DNA of 64,000 nt from Pararhodobacter zhoushanensis (GCF_025949695.1 NZ_JAPDFL010000001.1:3723501-3787500); one strand, 5' to 3'. Positions 43,906 to 55,671 are shown, counted from the stretch's first letter. Program-made: numbers and translations. Notes: a model not told the origin generated them from the sequence alone.

Positions 43906-45623
43906 CGCCTTTGGATCTGACTGACGCGGTGGGAATGTCGGAAGGCGCGGTTGACGCCGCGCCGCAGCGCCGACTAAATGCAAGCAGCCGCCACAGATCG
44001 AAGAGGAAGGCCATGGAAGACGGTAACGAAGCCATGACCACCCCGACCCCCGTCCGTGGCTATTTCGGCGGGACACCCCTGTTTGACGACGATGCCATGC
44101 GCCACCTTGACCGGGTGGGGGTGATCGACGTGGGATCGAACTCGGTTCGGATGGTGGTGTTTGATGGTGCCGCCCGCTCGCCTGCTTACTTTTTCAACGA
44201 AAAGATCCTGTGCGGTCTGGGCCGGGGACTGACCGATACCGGTCGCCTGAACGCCGAGGGCCGCGCCCGCGCGCTGGCGGCGATCAAGCGCTTTGCGCTG
44301 CTGGCCGATGACATGGCGCTGACCAGCATGACGGTTGTGGCCACCGCCGCCGTGCGCGAGGCCGAGGACGGCGAAGAATTCAAGGCCGAGGTCGAGGCTG
44401 CAACCGGCATCGAGATGATGATCATCCCCGGCACCGAAGAGGCCCGGCTATCGGCGCAGGGTGTGCTGCTGGGCTGGCCCGGCGCGCGCGGGCTGGTCTG
44501 CGATATCGGCGGCTCGTCGATGGAACTGGCCGAGATCGGCGACAACACCGTGGGCCGCCGTGTCAGCTCGGCGCTGGGGCCGTTCCGGCTGCAGCAGGTC
44601 ACCGGCGGCAAGAAAGGTCTGCACGACCATATCTCGATGACCCTCAAGCAGTTGCGCGAAGAGGTCGGCGCGGATCACCACGCGCTCTATCTGGTCGGTG
44701 GGTCATGGCGGGCCCTCGCCCGGCTGGACATGGAGCGGCGCGGCTATCCGCTGACCGTGCTGCATGAATACCAGATGACGCCCAAGTCGATCCGCAAGAC
44801 CATCGACTGGCTGGCAACGCAGGACCTGAAAACCCTGCGCAACAAGACCGGCACCTCGCCCGAGCGCATCGCGCTGGTGCCGCTGGCGACGGTGGTGCTG
44901 CGACAGATGCTGACGATCTTCCGGCCCAAAGAGATCTTCATTTCCAGCTATGGCATCCGCGAGGGCATCCTGTTCGAACAGATGCCCGACGAGTTGCGCG
45001 CCCGCGATCCGCTGATCGAGGCCGGTCGCCATCTGGAATCGACCAACGCGCGGATGCCGGGCTTTGGGCGGGCGCTGTATGAATTCCTGATGCCGCTGTA
45101 TCGCAATGTCTCGGACGAGCGGCTGCGCCTGATCAAAGCGGCCTGCCTGCTGCATGATGTGAATTGGCGCGCGCACCCCGATTACCGGTCGGAAAGCTGT
45201 TTTGACACAGCGACACGCGCCAATCTGGGCGGGCTGGATCACAAAGGCCGGGTCTATCTGGGTCTGGCGCTGATGAACCGCTATAAATCACCCGGCGCGG
45301 ACAGCCGGATCACCCCGCTGCTGACCCTGCTGGACGAAGAAGAAATCCGCCACGCGATCATGCTGGGCAAGGCCATGCGCTTTGGCGCGATGTTCTCACT
45401 GGCCGGGCCGCAAGCGTCGGGTGAGCTGCGCTATTTCCCCAAGAAAAAGGTGCTGGAGCTGATCCTGCAACCCGAGCGCAAGGATCTGTTCGGCGAAGTC
45501 GCCGCGCAGCGATTCGCCGCGCTGGCCAAGACCTTGGGCGTGACCACCAACCTGCGCGTTGCGCGCAATCACAGCTCCAAGCTGCCGTCCGAGCCCTCGA
45601 CGGAAGGCTCTGAAGGCGCCTGA
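43902..45623 (+). CDS. ppx: Exopolyphosphatase / pppGpp phosphohydrolase
   Basis: Releases phosphate from polyphosphate ends; counterpart of ppk. ASKHA-fold motifs: VGVIDVGSNSVRMVVFDG (phosphate-binding 1) and GLVCDIGGSSMELAEIG (phosphate-binding 2). An HD-like C-terminal part contains CLLHDVNWRAHPDY. The 573 residues include a long N-terminal extension if GTG 43902 is used; ATG 44013 or 44034 are alternatives. GTG 43902 overlaps the ppk stop. The last 55 bases overlap the convergent small gene, and both C-termini read PSEPS-EGS. Confidence 0.93.
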   Translation: MTPLDLTDAVGMSEGAVDAAPQRRLNASSRHRSKRKAMEDGNEAMTTPTPVRGYFGGTPLFDDDAMRHLDRVGVIDVGSNSVRMVVFDGAARSPAYFFNEKILCGLGRGLTDTGRLNAEGRARALAAIKRFALLADDMALTSMTVVATAAVREAEDGEEFKAEVEAATGIEMMIIPGTEEARLSAQGVLLGWPGARGLVCDIGGSSMELAEIGDNTVGRRVSSALGPFRLQQVTGGKKGLHDHISMTLKQLREEVGADHHALYLVGGSWRALARLDMERRGYPLTVLHEYQMTPKSIRKTIDWLATQDLKTLRNKTGTSPERIALVPLATVVLRQMLTIFRPKEIFISSYGIREGILFEQMPDELRARDPLIEAGRHLESTNARMPGFGRALYEFLMPLYRNVSDERLRLIKAACLLHDVNWRAHPDYRSESCFDTATRANLGGLDHKGRVYLGLALMNRYKSPGADSRITPLLTLLDEEEIRHAIMLGKAMRFGAMFSLAGPQASGELRYFPKKKVLELILQPERKDLFGEVAAQRFAALAKTLGVTTNLRVARNHSSKLPSEPSTEGSEGA

Positions 45624-45850
45624 TCCTCCTGACGGCGGCGGATGAGAATGTCGCCGTTGGGCAGCACCTCGGGTGCGTGCCAGCCCGACAGATCGCCCAG
45701 CATCGTGCTCAGCTCACGCATCCACGGGTCGATCGCACCCAGCATGTCGGAAAACAGCTGATCCAGCCGCCCGGGTTCGTCGGCTTCCTGCGCCGCTGCG
45801 GGCGCGCCAAAGCTGACCAGCAATGCCAGTATCATCGCGCGTGTGTGCAT
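45569..45850 (-). CDS. Small secreted protein of unknown function
   Basis: A 93-residue protein with an N-terminal export signal (MHTRAMILALLVSFGAPAAA, cleavage after AAA-QEA). The mature part, GRLDQLFSDMLGAIDPWMRE and GWHAPEVLPNGDILIRRRQE, is conserved in Rhodobacterales as far as I recall but has no known function. I chose ATG 45850; the longer frame runs through the J-domain gene. Its final 55 bases overlap the 3' end of ppx. Confidence 0.72.
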   Translation of the reverse strand: MHTRAMILALLVSFGAPAAAQEADEPGRLDQLFSDMLGAIDPWMRELSTMLGDLSGWHAPEVLPNGDILIRRRQEDQAPSEPSVEGSDGSLEL

Positions 45851-45863
45851 GATCCCCTCCCCT

Positions 45864-46547
45864 TCAGGCCGCGAGCCGTTGCTGGACCTCTTCCCAGGCG
45901 CTGTTGAGCGCCTTGAGCCGTTCTTCGGCCAGACGCACCGCTTCGTCCGGCACCCCGCGCGCGCGCAGCTGATCGGGGTGGGTTTCGCGCACCATGCGCC
46001 GGAACGCGGCGCGGGCCTGATCCAGCGTGGCATCCTGCGGCAGTTCCAGCAGTTCCAGCGGATCGGGGCTGGCACCGGGCACAAAGCGCGCCTGCATCGA
46101 GCGATAGCACGACTCACCCAGCCCGAAGATGCCCGCAACCTCGCGCAGGAATGCATCCTCGGCCGGATGGAAATCGCCATCGGCCAGCGCGATGTGAAAC
46201 AGCCCCTCCATCAGATCGCGCAGCACCGGATCATCCGGCGGAAAGAGCCCGGCGATCTTTCGGGCATAGGAATCAAAGCCGGCCACGTCCTGCCGCGCCA
46301 GATTGAAGACGCGGGCGGCGCTGGGTTCATCTTCGGGCGGGATGGTGAACACGGCGCGGAAGGCCGCGACCTCGCCCTTGGTGACAGTGCCGTCAGCCTT
46401 GGCCAGTTTGGCCCCCAGCGCAATCACACCGATGGTAAAGGCAACCGTGCGCTCAGGGCGTTGGCGCAGGCGGTCAAACACCGCGCTGAGCGGTTCGCCC
46501 GTGCGCAGAGCCTCGATTGCATCGGTAATCCGGGTCCAGAGTGACAT
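45864..46547 (-). CDS. TerB/J-domain co-chaperone (DjlA-like)
   Basis: A 227-residue protein with a TerB-like helical domain (about 35-155: GVIALGAKLAKADGTVTKGE, LFHIALADGDFHPAEDAFLR) and a C-terminal J domain (about 163-225: LELLELPQDATLDQARAAFR, VRETHPDQLRARGV). The J-domain HPD motif is intact, so it can stimulate DnaK. DjlA of E. coli also has an N-terminal membrane helix; this one has none. Followed closely by the small secreted gene on the same strand. Confidence 0.88.
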   Translation of the reverse strand: MSLWTRITDAIEALRTGEPLSAVFDRLRQRPERTVAFTIGVIALGAKLAKADGTVTKGEVAAFRAVFTIPPEDEPSAARVFNLARQDVAGFDSYARKIAGLFPPDDPVLRDLMEGLFHIALADGDFHPAEDAFLREVAGIFGLGESCYRSMQARFVPGASPDPLELLELPQDATLDQARAAFRRMVRETHPDQLRARGVPDEAVRLAEERLKALNSAWEEVQQRLAA

Positions 46548-46590
46548 GCGAACATTCTAGCCGCGCGCGCGCGGTTTGAACATGCGACGA

Positions 46591-47064
46591 TCACAACAAT
46601 TTCTGCATCAGCACAAGATCGTGCCAGCTGCCCAGTTTCCAGCCAACCTGCGGCAGGCGACCGACTTCCAGATAACCAATCGCCGCGTGGAACGCGATGC
46701 CAGCGGGGTTCGATCCGCTGACCCCGGCGATCATCGCCCGGTGCCCGTGGCCGCGCGCGATGTCCTCGATCGCCGTCATCAGCGCCCGGCCCACGCCCTT
46801 GCCGCTGGCCTGCGGCGACAGGATGATCGTGTGCTCTTGCGCAAAGGCATAGCCGGGGCCGCTGCGAAACTGCGCATAGGTGGCAAAGCCGATGGGACCG
46901 TCGCCCAGGTCGGCAACCACAAAGGCCTGCCTCTGTGTGATCATCGCGATGATCTCATCAGGCGAGCGTTCAAGCGGTGAAAAGGTCACCACCGTGTCGC
47001 GGATCTGCGGGTTCCAGAAGGCCGCGATAGCCGCAGCATCGCCGGGAACGGCGGGGCGGATCAT
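46591..47064 (-). CDS. GNAT N-acetyltransferase (phosphinothricin acetyltransferase-like)
   Basis: A 157-residue acetyl-CoA-dependent N-acetyltransferase. Opening MIRPAVPGDAAAIAAFWNPQ and TVVTFSPLERSPDEIIAMI are like phosphinothricin/methionine sulfoximine acetyltransferases; the CoA-binding A motif is LSPQASGKGVGRALMTAIED, and AGVSGSNPAGIAFHAAIGYL follows. Its ATG overlaps the stop of the VOC gene (ATGA). The physiological substrate is unknown. Confidence 0.87.
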   Translation of the reverse strand: MIRPAVPGDAAAIAAFWNPQIRDTVVTFSPLERSPDEIIAMITQRQAFVVADLGDGPIGFATYAQFRSGPGYAFAQEHTIILSPQASGKGVGRALMTAIEDIARGHGHRAMIAGVSGSNPAGIAFHAAIGYLEVGRLPQVGWKLGSWHDLVLMQKLL

Positions 47065-47677
47065 CACAGCGTCTTGCGCCCGCCTGGCGTGTCGAAGGTC
47101 GCCGAGATACCCGGCGCACCCGTGATCACCGTGACACGAGGATCGTCGATCAGCGGTGCCAGCGCGGCCTGCAGGGCCGAGGCACGCGGATGGCTGAGTG
47201 TCAGCGCCACCAGCCGCACCCCCGGTCGGGCAGGCGCGTGCTGGGATGCGGCACACCCGGCCCCCAGGCGATCAGCGCCGGGGCGCAATTGTCGAAGGGC
47301 AGCACACCACTGTCGGGCAGCGCAAATTCCCAGGTCAGCGCGTCGCGGCGAAACGGCACCGGCGTGCCGGTGCCCATCGGCGCCTGCGCCAGCGTCTCGG
47401 CCATATCATCACAGCGCAGAATCCAGCTTTGAACGGCGGGCGGGCCGTCGAAGGTATCCATCGCGAACCAGCGCGGGCGGTCGGGGGTCTGCCCCTCGGG
47501 GTCGATGGCGATCAGTTCAAGATATTCCCCGTCGCCCAGCGATAACAGCCGGTTATGGGTGCCCATCTGGGCATGCTTGCCGCCCGGTTCCAGGGGGACA
47601 CTAAGCAAGGCCTCGATGGTCGGGGCGTCCGCCTCAAGCGAACCACAGGCGACGGCGAGATGATCGAAAAGTGCCAT
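47064..47677 (-). CDS. VOC family protein, Glyoxalase_3 type (frame interrupted)
   Basis: A vicinal-oxygen-chelate protein: FDHLAVACGSLEADAPTIEA, PGGKHAQMGTHNRLLSLGDG and EYLELIAIDPEGQTP are typical of the Glyoxalase_3 domain. The frame breaks in the C5 run at 47219-47223: after HPSTRLPDRG the text should continue VRLVALTLSHPRASALQAAL, which lies in another frame, so one more G on the gene strand is needed. Repaired length 204 residues. It starts ten bases after the MAPEG stop; an apparent MAPEG-VOC fused frame exists only because of the neighbouring frame break. Confidence 0.82.
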
Positions 47678-47687
47678 GTGACAGCCC

Positions 47688-48160
47688 TCAGGACAGCGCG
47701 ACCAGTGCCCAGAGCACGGCCACCACGCTGGGGTAGAAACTGGCGGCAAAACCGACGCCCCGCAAGGGGGTGACAGGTGATACCCCAGCCAGAACAGCAC
47801 CCGCGTCAGGGCGAAACTGACGCCCAGCACGGGCAACAAGCCCCAGCCCAGCACCCAGCCCGCAAAGGGCCAGAGTGCGGCGGCAAGCACCAGTTGCTCG
47901 GCGGTGTTGGTCAGGACGCGCTGGTCGATCTCGGCGCCCGTGCCGGTTGCAAAGGGCTGGCCGTCAATGATCGCGTCGTCAAAGAAACGCCGCTGCGCCA
48001 GCCGCCCGATCATCGCGGCCATGATCAACCCGCCGGGCATCAGCCCCAAGGCGATGCTGTTCACCGGATCGCCCGGCCCGCGACCCAGCCAGACCAGCCC
48101 CAGCGACCAGAGCATGCCCAACGCCATCGAAGCGGCGATCACCGGTCGTTTGGATGTCAT
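47688..48160 (-). CDS. MAPEG family membrane protein (frame interrupted)
   Basis: Integral membrane protein of the MAPEG superfamily (membrane-associated eicosanoid/glutathione metabolism type). Four hydrophobic helices: residues 6-25, 36-52, about 87-108 and 112-150. The helix-2 region DGQPFATGTGAEIDQRVLTN carries the family's polar N/E loop before QLVLAAALWPFAGWV. The C-terminal helix is split: the C5 run at 47766-47770 (plus-strand G5) needs one more base, giving YHLSPPLRGVGFAASFYPSV and then stop. Repaired length 157 residues. Confidence 0.82.
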
Positions 48161-48213
48161 GAGAACCCCCTACGTGCAGCACCGGCAGTCTGCGCGGGGT
48201 TGGCGCATAAAGA

Positions 48214-48243
48214 AAGGGGCGGTCATCCTCCTGACCGCCCCTT
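48214..48243 (-). terminator. Terminator after methylmalonyl-CoA mutase gene
   Basis: Minus strand: AAGGGGCGGTCA, GGAGGA, TGACCGCCCCTT, then TCTTT, 60 bases beyond the mutase stop. Confidence 0.9.
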
Positions 48244-48302
48244 GGGGTCGCTCCCCCTCCCCGGGGTTGCAACCAAATGTCGCAGGTTCGTGCCCTTGCC
48301 TA

Positions 48303-50438
48303 TCAGGAACGCGCCTGCCTGATCAAGTGAAGGATATCGCGCGCCGCGTTCGGAATGTTGGTTCCGGGGCCGAAAATGGCCTTAACCCCGTTCTGATACA
48401 GGAATTCATAGTCCTGATGGGGAATCACCCCGCCGCAGATCACCAGAATATCGCCCGCACCGGCCGCGTTGAGTGCGGCGACCAGCTTGGGGGCGAGGGT
48501 TTTGTGACCCGCCGCCTGGCTGCTGATACCGATCACATGCACATCATTGTCGATGGCATCCTGCGCGGCCTCTTCGGGGGTCTGGAACAGCGGACCCACA
48601 TCGACGTCAAAACCGATATCGGCAAAGGCGGTGGCGATGACCTTGGCGCCCCGGTCGTGACCGTCCTGCCCCATCTTGACCACCAGCATACGCGGGCGGC
48701 GGCCCTCATCCTCGGCAAAGGCCTCGACGTCGCGCTGGATGGCGGCGAAACCGTCGTCGCCCTCGTAGGCGGCGCCGTAGACACCGGCGAGGGTCTTTAC
48801 CTCGGCCCGGTGACGGCCAAAGACCTTTTCCATGCTCATGCTGATTTCCCCTACGCTGGCCCGCGCCCGGGCGGCATCGACGGCGGCGTCCAGCAGGTTG
48901 CCGCCCTCTTTCGCCCGGCGCTCGACCTCGGCCAGCGCGGCCTGACAGGCGGCTTCGTCGCGCGTCGCGCGCAGCGTCGCCAGTCGCTTGATCTGGCCGT
49001 CGCGGACCTTGACGTTATCGATGTCCAGAATGTCGATCGGGTCTTCCTTGCCCAGCCGGTATTTGTTGACCCCGACGATCACCTCTTCGCCCCGGTCGAT
49101 CATCGCCTGCCGCCGCGCGGCGGATTCCTCGATCCTGAGTTTGGGCATGCCGCTGGCGACGGCCTTGGTCATGCCTCCCAGTTCTTCAACCTCACAGATC
49201 AGCTCCCACGCGGCGTCAGCCAGGTCCGCTGTCAGTTTTTCAACATAGTACGAACCGGCCAGAGGATCGACGACGCGGGTGACGCCGGTCTCTTCCTGCA
49301 GGATCAGTTGCGTGTTGCGGGCGATCCGGGCGCTGAATTCGGTGGGCAGCGCAATGGCTTCGTCCAGCGCGTTGGTGTGCAGCGACTGCGTGCCCCCCAG
49401 CGCCGCCGCCATCGCCTCATAGGCGGTGCGCACCACGTTGTTGTAGGGGTCTTGTTCCTGCAGCGACACGCCCGAGGTCTGGCAATGGGTGCGCAGCATC
49501 AGCGAGCCGGGCTTCTTGGCACCGAACTCGGTCATGATCCGGTGCCACAGCAGCCGCGCGGCGCGCAGCTTGGACGCCTCCATGAAGAAGTTCATGCCGA
49601 TGGCAAAGAAGAACGACAGCCGCCCGGCAAAGGCATCTACATCCATCCCGCGCGCAATCGCCGTGCGGACGTATTCGCGACCATCGGCCAGCGTGAAAGC
49701 CAGCTCCTGCACCAGATTGGCCCCGGCTTCCTGCATGTGATAGCCGGAAATCGAGATCGAGTTGAACTTGGGCATCTCGGCGGCGGTGTATTCAATGATA
49801 TCCGCGATGATCCGCATCGAAGGCTCGGGCGGATAGATATAGGTGTTGCGGACCATGAACTCTTTCAGAACGTCGTTCTGAATGGTCCCCGACAGCAACT
49901 TGCGATCGACGCCCTGCTCTTCGCCGGTGACGATGAAGTTGGCCAGAATCGGGATCACCGCGCCGTTCATCGTCATCGACACGCTGACCTTGTCCAGCGG
50001 GATGCCGTCGAACAGGATCTTCATGTCCTCGACGCTGTCAATCGCCACCCCGGCCTTGCCGACATCGCCTTCGACGCGCGGATGGTCGCTGTCATAGCCC
50101 CGGTGCGTCGCCAGATCGAAGGCGACCGAGACGCCCTGCTGACCGGCGGCCAAGGCCTTGCGGTAGAAGTTGTTGGATTCCTCGGCCGTCGAGAAACCGG
50201 CATACTGCCGGATCGTCCACGGACGCCCGGCATACATCGTCGCGCGCGGGCCGCGGGTGAAGGGGGCTGAACCGGGGGTCGAGCCGAGATGGTCAAGCCC
50301 CTCGAGATCGGCCTCGGTGTACAGCGGCTTGACCGGAATGCCCTCAAGCGTGTTCCAGGTCAGATCCTCAACGGACTTGCCCTTGAGCTCTTTCGCCGCC
50401 AGCGCTTCCCAAGCGGCCATCTTGTCGTTCTGGGACAT
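48303..50438 (-). CDS. scpA: Methylmalonyl-CoA mutase
   Basis: B12-dependent isomerase converting (R)-methylmalonyl-CoA to succinyl-CoA, the last step of propionyl-CoA assimilation. 711 residues: [20 protein letters not shown] (CoA channel), [40 protein letters not shown] and [12 protein letters not shown] in the barrel, then the cobalamin domain with [20 protein letters not shown] (DxHxxG cobalt ligand) and [13 protein letters not shown] single-chain homodimeric type. It is the distal gene of the propionyl-CoA block. Confidence 0.97.
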   Translation of the reverse strand: MSQNDKMAAWEALAAKELKGKSVEDLTWNTLEGIPVKPLYTEADLEGLDHLGSTPGSAPFTRGPRATMYAGRPWTIRQYAGFSTAEESNNFYRKALAAGQQGVSVAFDLATHRGYDSDHPRVEGDVGKAGVAIDSVEDMKILFDGIPLDKVSVSMTMNGAVIPILANFIVTGEEQGVDRKLLSGTIQNDVLKEFMVRNTYIYPPEPSMRIIADIIEYTAAEMPKFNSISISGYHMQEAGANLVQELAFTLADGREYVRTAIARGMDVDAFAGRLSFFFAIGMNFFMEASKLRAARLLWHRIMTEFGAKKPGSLMLRTHCQTSGVSLQEQDPYNNVVRTAYEAMAAALGGTQSLHTNALDEAIALPTEFSARIARNTQLILQEETGVTRVVDPLAGSYYVEKLTADLADAAWELICEVEELGGMTKAVASGMPKLRIEESAARRQAMIDRGEEVIVGVNKYRLGKEDPIDILDIDNVKVRDGQIKRLATLRATRDEAACQAALAEVERRAKEGGNLLDAAVDAARARASVGEISMSMEKVFGRHRAEVKTLAGVYGAAYEGDDGFAAIQRDVEAFAEDEGRRPRMLVVKMGQDGHDRGAKVIATAFADIGFDVDVGPLFQTPEEAAQDAIDNDVHVIGISSQAAGHKTLAPKLVAALNAAGAGDILVICGGVIPHQDYEFLYQNGVKAIFGPGTNIPNAARDILHLIRQARS

Positions 50439-50557
50439 GGTGCGTTCCTTTGGTTCGTCAGGCCGCCGCCGACAGGGGCCGGGGCGAAATCGGTTGGGTC
50501 ACGGGTGTATTGTTGGCGCGAACGCCTATATCAGAGCGGAAGGGAGACCCGCCGCCG

Positions 50558-51046
50558 ATGAAATTTGCCTTGTACGCGCTGTTGTTGAGCCTCACTGCCG
50601 CACCCGTCTTTGCGCAAGAGGTGCTGATCACCCCCGCGCCGTCAGACCTTGCGCTCGACACCGAAGCGCCGGTGGCAGAGCTGCGCATTCTCGACGCCGC
50701 CGGGATCGACCCCGCCAGTTTCCTGTGGGAAGCGCGCATCGTGGCCGTGATGGCCGATACGCCCAACGATCCCGCGTTCCAGCGCCAGATGCGCGACATC
50801 CGCGACCGGGCCGAAGAGCTGGCGCTGCGCGACGTGGTGGTGCTGTTCGACAGCGACCGCGCGTCGGGCAGCCCGTTGCGGCTGCGGCTGCGACCGCACG
50901 GGTTCATGCTGGCGATCATCGAGAAAGACGGCGAGATCAAGCAACGCCGCCCCGCCCCGCGCAGCGTGCGCGAGATTGCCTCGGCCATCGACCACTTCCC
51001 GCTTCGGCGCGACGAGATGCTCGAACGCCGGCCGGCAGGGCGATAA
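50558..51046 (+). CDS. DUF4174 secreted protein
   Basis: A 162-residue protein with a signal peptide (MKFALYALLLSLTAAPVFAQ). The mature portion WEARIVAVMADTPNDPAFQR, DVVVLFDSDRASGSPLRLRL and FMLAIIEKDGEIKQRRPAPR matches DUF4174, a thioredoxin-like fold without the CxxC. It is on the opposite strand to its propionate neighbours, divergent from the mutase gene and convergent with pccA. Start ATG 50558 follows AAGGGAGACC. Confidence 0.82.
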   Translation: MKFALYALLLSLTAAPVFAQEVLITPAPSDLALDTEAPVAELRILDAAGIDPASFLWEARIVAVMADTPNDPAFQRQMRDIRDRAEELALRDVVVLFDSDRASGSPLRLRLRPHGFMLAIIEKDGEIKQRRPAPRSVREIASAIDHFPLRRDEMLERRPAGR

Positions 51047-51062
51047 GGGGCGGGGCTGGCGG

Positions 51063-53065
<2,003 letters not shown>

Positions 53066-53119
53066 GCTCAGTCCCCCTGCCCCGTCAGGGCCCCCAAAGT
53101 TTGTGCTCAGCGTTGATGA

Positions 53120-53506
53120 TCATTCGTCGTCATCCTCCCAGTCGAAGTCTTCGGCGTCCTCGTCGAAGATTTCAGGGAAAGAGATGCGCGCCTGCTCGAC
53201 GTTGATCCGCAGCAGGGCGTCATAGCTTTTGGGATCGAAGGGATCTTCGGCGGGCACCACCTCGCGGCCGAACAGCCACGACAGACGCCCGGCGTCCAGA
53301 TTGCCACGCTCGAACGGCTCTTCGCCGAAATGCTCCCACAGCGCCGCCATGAAGCCGGTGTCGGCCCGCCGGTCTGCGGGGCGGCGATCCTTGAAGCGCT
53401 TGCGCTCGATCAGGGGCGAGGCCCCTTCCTTTAGGTTGGCGCGTCGGATGGTGAATTGGAAATCGGTGCTGGGCAAACGCCCGGGAAAACCGCGATGCTT
53501 CAGCAC
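53120..53506 (-). CDS. Conserved protein between pccA and pccB
   Basis: A 128-residue soluble acidic protein of unknown function: IERKRFKDRRPADRRADTGF, WEHFGEEPFERGNLDAGRLS, PFDPKSYDALLRINVEQARI, and a final run of acidic residues (EDAEDFDWEDDDE). It lies 54 bases upstream of pccA in the same direction. Genes like it sit in the pcc region of other Rhodobacterales as far as I recall, which suggests a role with the carboxylase, but none is shown. Confidence 0.78.
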   Translation of the reverse strand: MLKHRGFPGRLPSTDFQFTIRRANLKEGASPLIERKRFKDRRPADRRADTGFMAALWEHFGEEPFERGNLDAGRLSWLFGREVVPAEDPFDPKSYDALLRINVEQARISFPEIFDEDAEDFDWEDDDE

Positions 53507-53552
53507 GAGGCACCCCCCATGTGAATTGCGGACAGAGTGTTCAGGACGCGAA

Positions 53553-53579
53553 CGGGCGGGGCCAGAAACGGCCCCGCCC
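53553..53579 (-). terminator. GC hairpin after the small lipoprotein gene
   Basis: GGGCGGGGCC, AGAAAC, GGCCCCGCCC, 27 bases after the lipoprotein stop. It has no T tract, so it is a weak terminator or an RNA-stabilising structure before the next gene. Confidence 0.5.
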
Positions 53580-53605
53580 GGCGCATTACGCCCGAAGGCG
53601 TGAAA

Positions 53606-53755
53606 TCAACGGTATTTCGGCGTGACCGGCTCGACGTAAATCGGCTCGGGCGCGGGCTCGACCATGACGAATTCTTCTTGGCGGTTCTGGTTGCAACCGG
53701 CCAGGAACGACAGGCCGACGACGCCCGCGAAGGCGGCGATGGTAAACTTGGACAT
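53606..53755 (-). CDS. Small lipoprotein in the pcc region
   Basis: A 49-residue lipoprotein. N-terminus MSKFTIAAFAGVVGLSFLAG is followed by the lipid-modified cysteine (lipobox FLAGC), leaving a mature tail of about 29 residues with acid-proline repeats (EFVMVEPAPEPIYVEPVTP). ATG 53755 is preceded on the minus strand by CAGGAGTAACGC, a clear ribosome binding site. The gene lies between pccB and the 128-residue gene in the same direction. Function unknown. Confidence 0.78.
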   Translation of the reverse strand: MSKFTIAAFAGVVGLSFLAGCNQNRQEEFVMVEPAPEPIYVEPVTPKYR

Positions 53756-54020
53756 GCGTTACTCCTGCTCTCGTTTCGGTCCGGTCGCCGGGAAGCCCCC
53801 AAGCGCCGGATGCTCTTATTTGCACAAACCACGGCGGCTGCGCTGTTCGCGACCATACCCCATCCAAAGGGGCAAATCCAGTTTTTGTGTTCAAACATGG
53901 GGGCTTGCACGGCGTTCTGTGGTTTTGGCGCACCAAGGCGCGGGTGGGACAGGGTTCAAAAAACAACATCTAGCGCAAACGAGCGGGAAAATAGCAGCCG
54001 CTGGTAAGGCCATCCCGCCG

Positions 54021-55553
54021 TCAAAGCGGGATGTTGTCGTGCTTTTTCCACGGATTTGTCAGCTTTTTATTGCGCAGGCTGGCAAAGGCGCGGGCAACGC
54101 GGCGGCGGGTCGAACGGGGCTGGATCACCTCGTCGATAAAGCCTTTTTCCGCCGCAACAAAGGGGTTCGCGAAGCGATCCTCATAATCCTTGGTACGCGC
54201 CGCGATCTTGTCTTTGTCCGCCAATTCGCTGCGGTAGAGGATCTCGACCGCGCCCTTGGCACCCATCACCGCGATCTCGGCGGTGGGCCAGGCATAGTTG
54301 AAATCGCCGCGCAGATGCTTGGACGCCATCACGTCATAGGCCCCGCCATAGGCTTTGCGGGTGATCACCGTCACTTTCGGCACCGTCGCTTCACCATAAG
54401 CAAAGAGCAGTTTCGCGCCGTGCTTGATGACACCGCCGTATTCCTGACCCGTGCCGGGCAGGAAGCCGGGCACGTCGACCAGCGTCAGGATCGGGATCTC
54501 GAACGCGTCGCAGAAACGCACGAAGCGCGCGGCCTTGCGGCTGGAGTCGATGTCCAGACACCCGGCCAGCACCATCGGCTGGTTGGCCACCACGCCGACG
54601 CTCTGACCCTCGATGCGGATGAAGCCGGTGATGATGTTCTTGGCGAAATCGGCCTGAATCTCGTAGAAATCCCCCTCGTCCGCGACCTTGAGGATCAGCT
54701 CCTTCATGTCATAGGGCGTGTTGGGATTGTCGGGGATCAGCGTGTCGAGACTGTCTTCAATCCGGCCCGGCTCGTCAAAGAACGGGCGCACGGGCGGCTT
54801 TTCGCGGTTGTTGAGCGGCAGGAAGTCGATCAGGCGGCGCACTTCGGCCAGCGCCTCGACGTCATTCTCGAACGCCCCATCGGCGACCGACGACTTCCGG
54901 GTGTGGGTCGAGGCCCCGCCCAGCTCTTCCGCCGTGACGATCTCATTCGTCACCGTCTTGACCACATCGGGGCCGGTCACGAACATGTACGAACTGTCGC
55001 GCACCATGAAGATGAAGTCGGTCATCGCCGGGCTGTAGACCGCGCCACCGGCGCAGGGGCCCATGATCACGCTGATCTGCGGCACCACGCCCGAAGCCAT
55101 GATGTTGCGCTGGAACACGTCGGCATAGCCGGCAAGCGACGCCACACCTTCCTGGATACGCGCACCGCCTGAATCGTTCAGACCAATCACCGGCGCGCCG
55201 TTCTGGATCGCCATATCCATGATCTTGCAGATCTTTTGCGCGTGGGTTTCCGACAGAGAACCGCCAAAGACGGTGAAATCCTGACTGAAGACATAGACCA
55301 TGCGGCCATTGACCGTGCCCCAGCCCGTCACCACGCCATCCCCGGCGGGCCGGTCCTGTTGCATGTCGAAATCGGTGCAGCGATGGGCGACGAACATGTC
55401 GAACTCTTCGAACGAGTCCTCGTCGAGCAGCAGCTCGATCCGCTCGCGCGCGGTAAGCTTGCCCTTGGCATGCTGCGCGTCGATGCGCCGCTGACCACCG
55501 CCCATACGGGCGGTCTGGCGACGGGTCTCAAGCTCTTGCAGAATGTCCTTCAT
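54021..55553 (-). CDS. pccB: Propionyl-CoA carboxylase beta subunit
   Basis: Carboxyltransferase moving CO2 from biotin to propionyl-CoA. 510 residues: [60 protein letters not shown] and [20 protein letters not shown] (first oxyanion site), [20 protein letters not shown] and [20 protein letters not shown] (second). Complete, with a typical length. Start ATG 55553. A motif of the PccR type lies 70-118 bases upstream. Confidence 0.97.
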   Translation of the reverse strand: MKDILQELETRRQTARMGGGQRRIDAQHAKGKLTARERIELLLDEDSFEEFDMFVAHRCTDFDMQQDRPAGDGVVTGWGTVNGRMVYVFSQDFTVFGGSLSETHAQKICKIMDMAIQNGAPVIGLNDSGGARIQEGVASLAGYADVFQRNIMASGVVPQISVIMGPCAGGAVYSPAMTDFIFMVRDSSYMFVTGPDVVKTVTNEIVTAEELGGASTHTRKSSVADGAFENDVEALAEVRRLIDFLPLNNREKPPVRPFFDEPGRIEDSLDTLIPDNPNTPYDMKELILKVADEGDFYEIQADFAKNIITGFIRIEGQSVGVVANQPMVLAGCLDIDSSRKAARFVRFCDAFEIPILTLVDVPGFLPGTGQEYGGVIKHGAKLLFAYGEATVPKVTVITRKAYGGAYDVMASKHLRGDFNYAWPTAEIAVMGAKGAVEILYRSELADKDKIAARTKDYEDRFANPFVAAEKGFIDEVIQPRSTRRRVARAFASLRNKKLTNPWKKHDNIPL

Positions 55554-55622
55554 CAACGCCTCCTCGGATGTGAGACGCAATCTACGTTTGCACGCGCAGC
55601 AAGGGAAGGAAAAACAAGAAAA

Positions 55623-55671
55623 TTTGCAAAGACGCCGCAGAGGTGAAGTTGCGAATTGCAAATCAGCAAAG
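55623..55671 (-). promoter_or_regulatory. TTTGCAAA-type sites upstream of pccB (PccR/ScfR-like)
   Basis: A perfect TTTGCAAA at 55623-55630 and, on the minus strand, CTTTGC-TGA-TTTGCAAT at 55656-55671. The Rhodobacter regulator PccR is known to bind TTTGCAAA-N4-TTTGCAAA upstream of pccB. Spacing here differs (two clusters 25 bases apart), so I call it PccR-like. No PccR gene is adjacent. Confidence 0.55.

Noticed and set aside
47201..48160. An apparent MAPEG-glyoxalase fusion protein
   Set aside because: The fusion exists only because one base is missing at 47766-47770; with the repair MAPEG ends at 47688 and the VOC gene starts at its own ATG 47677.
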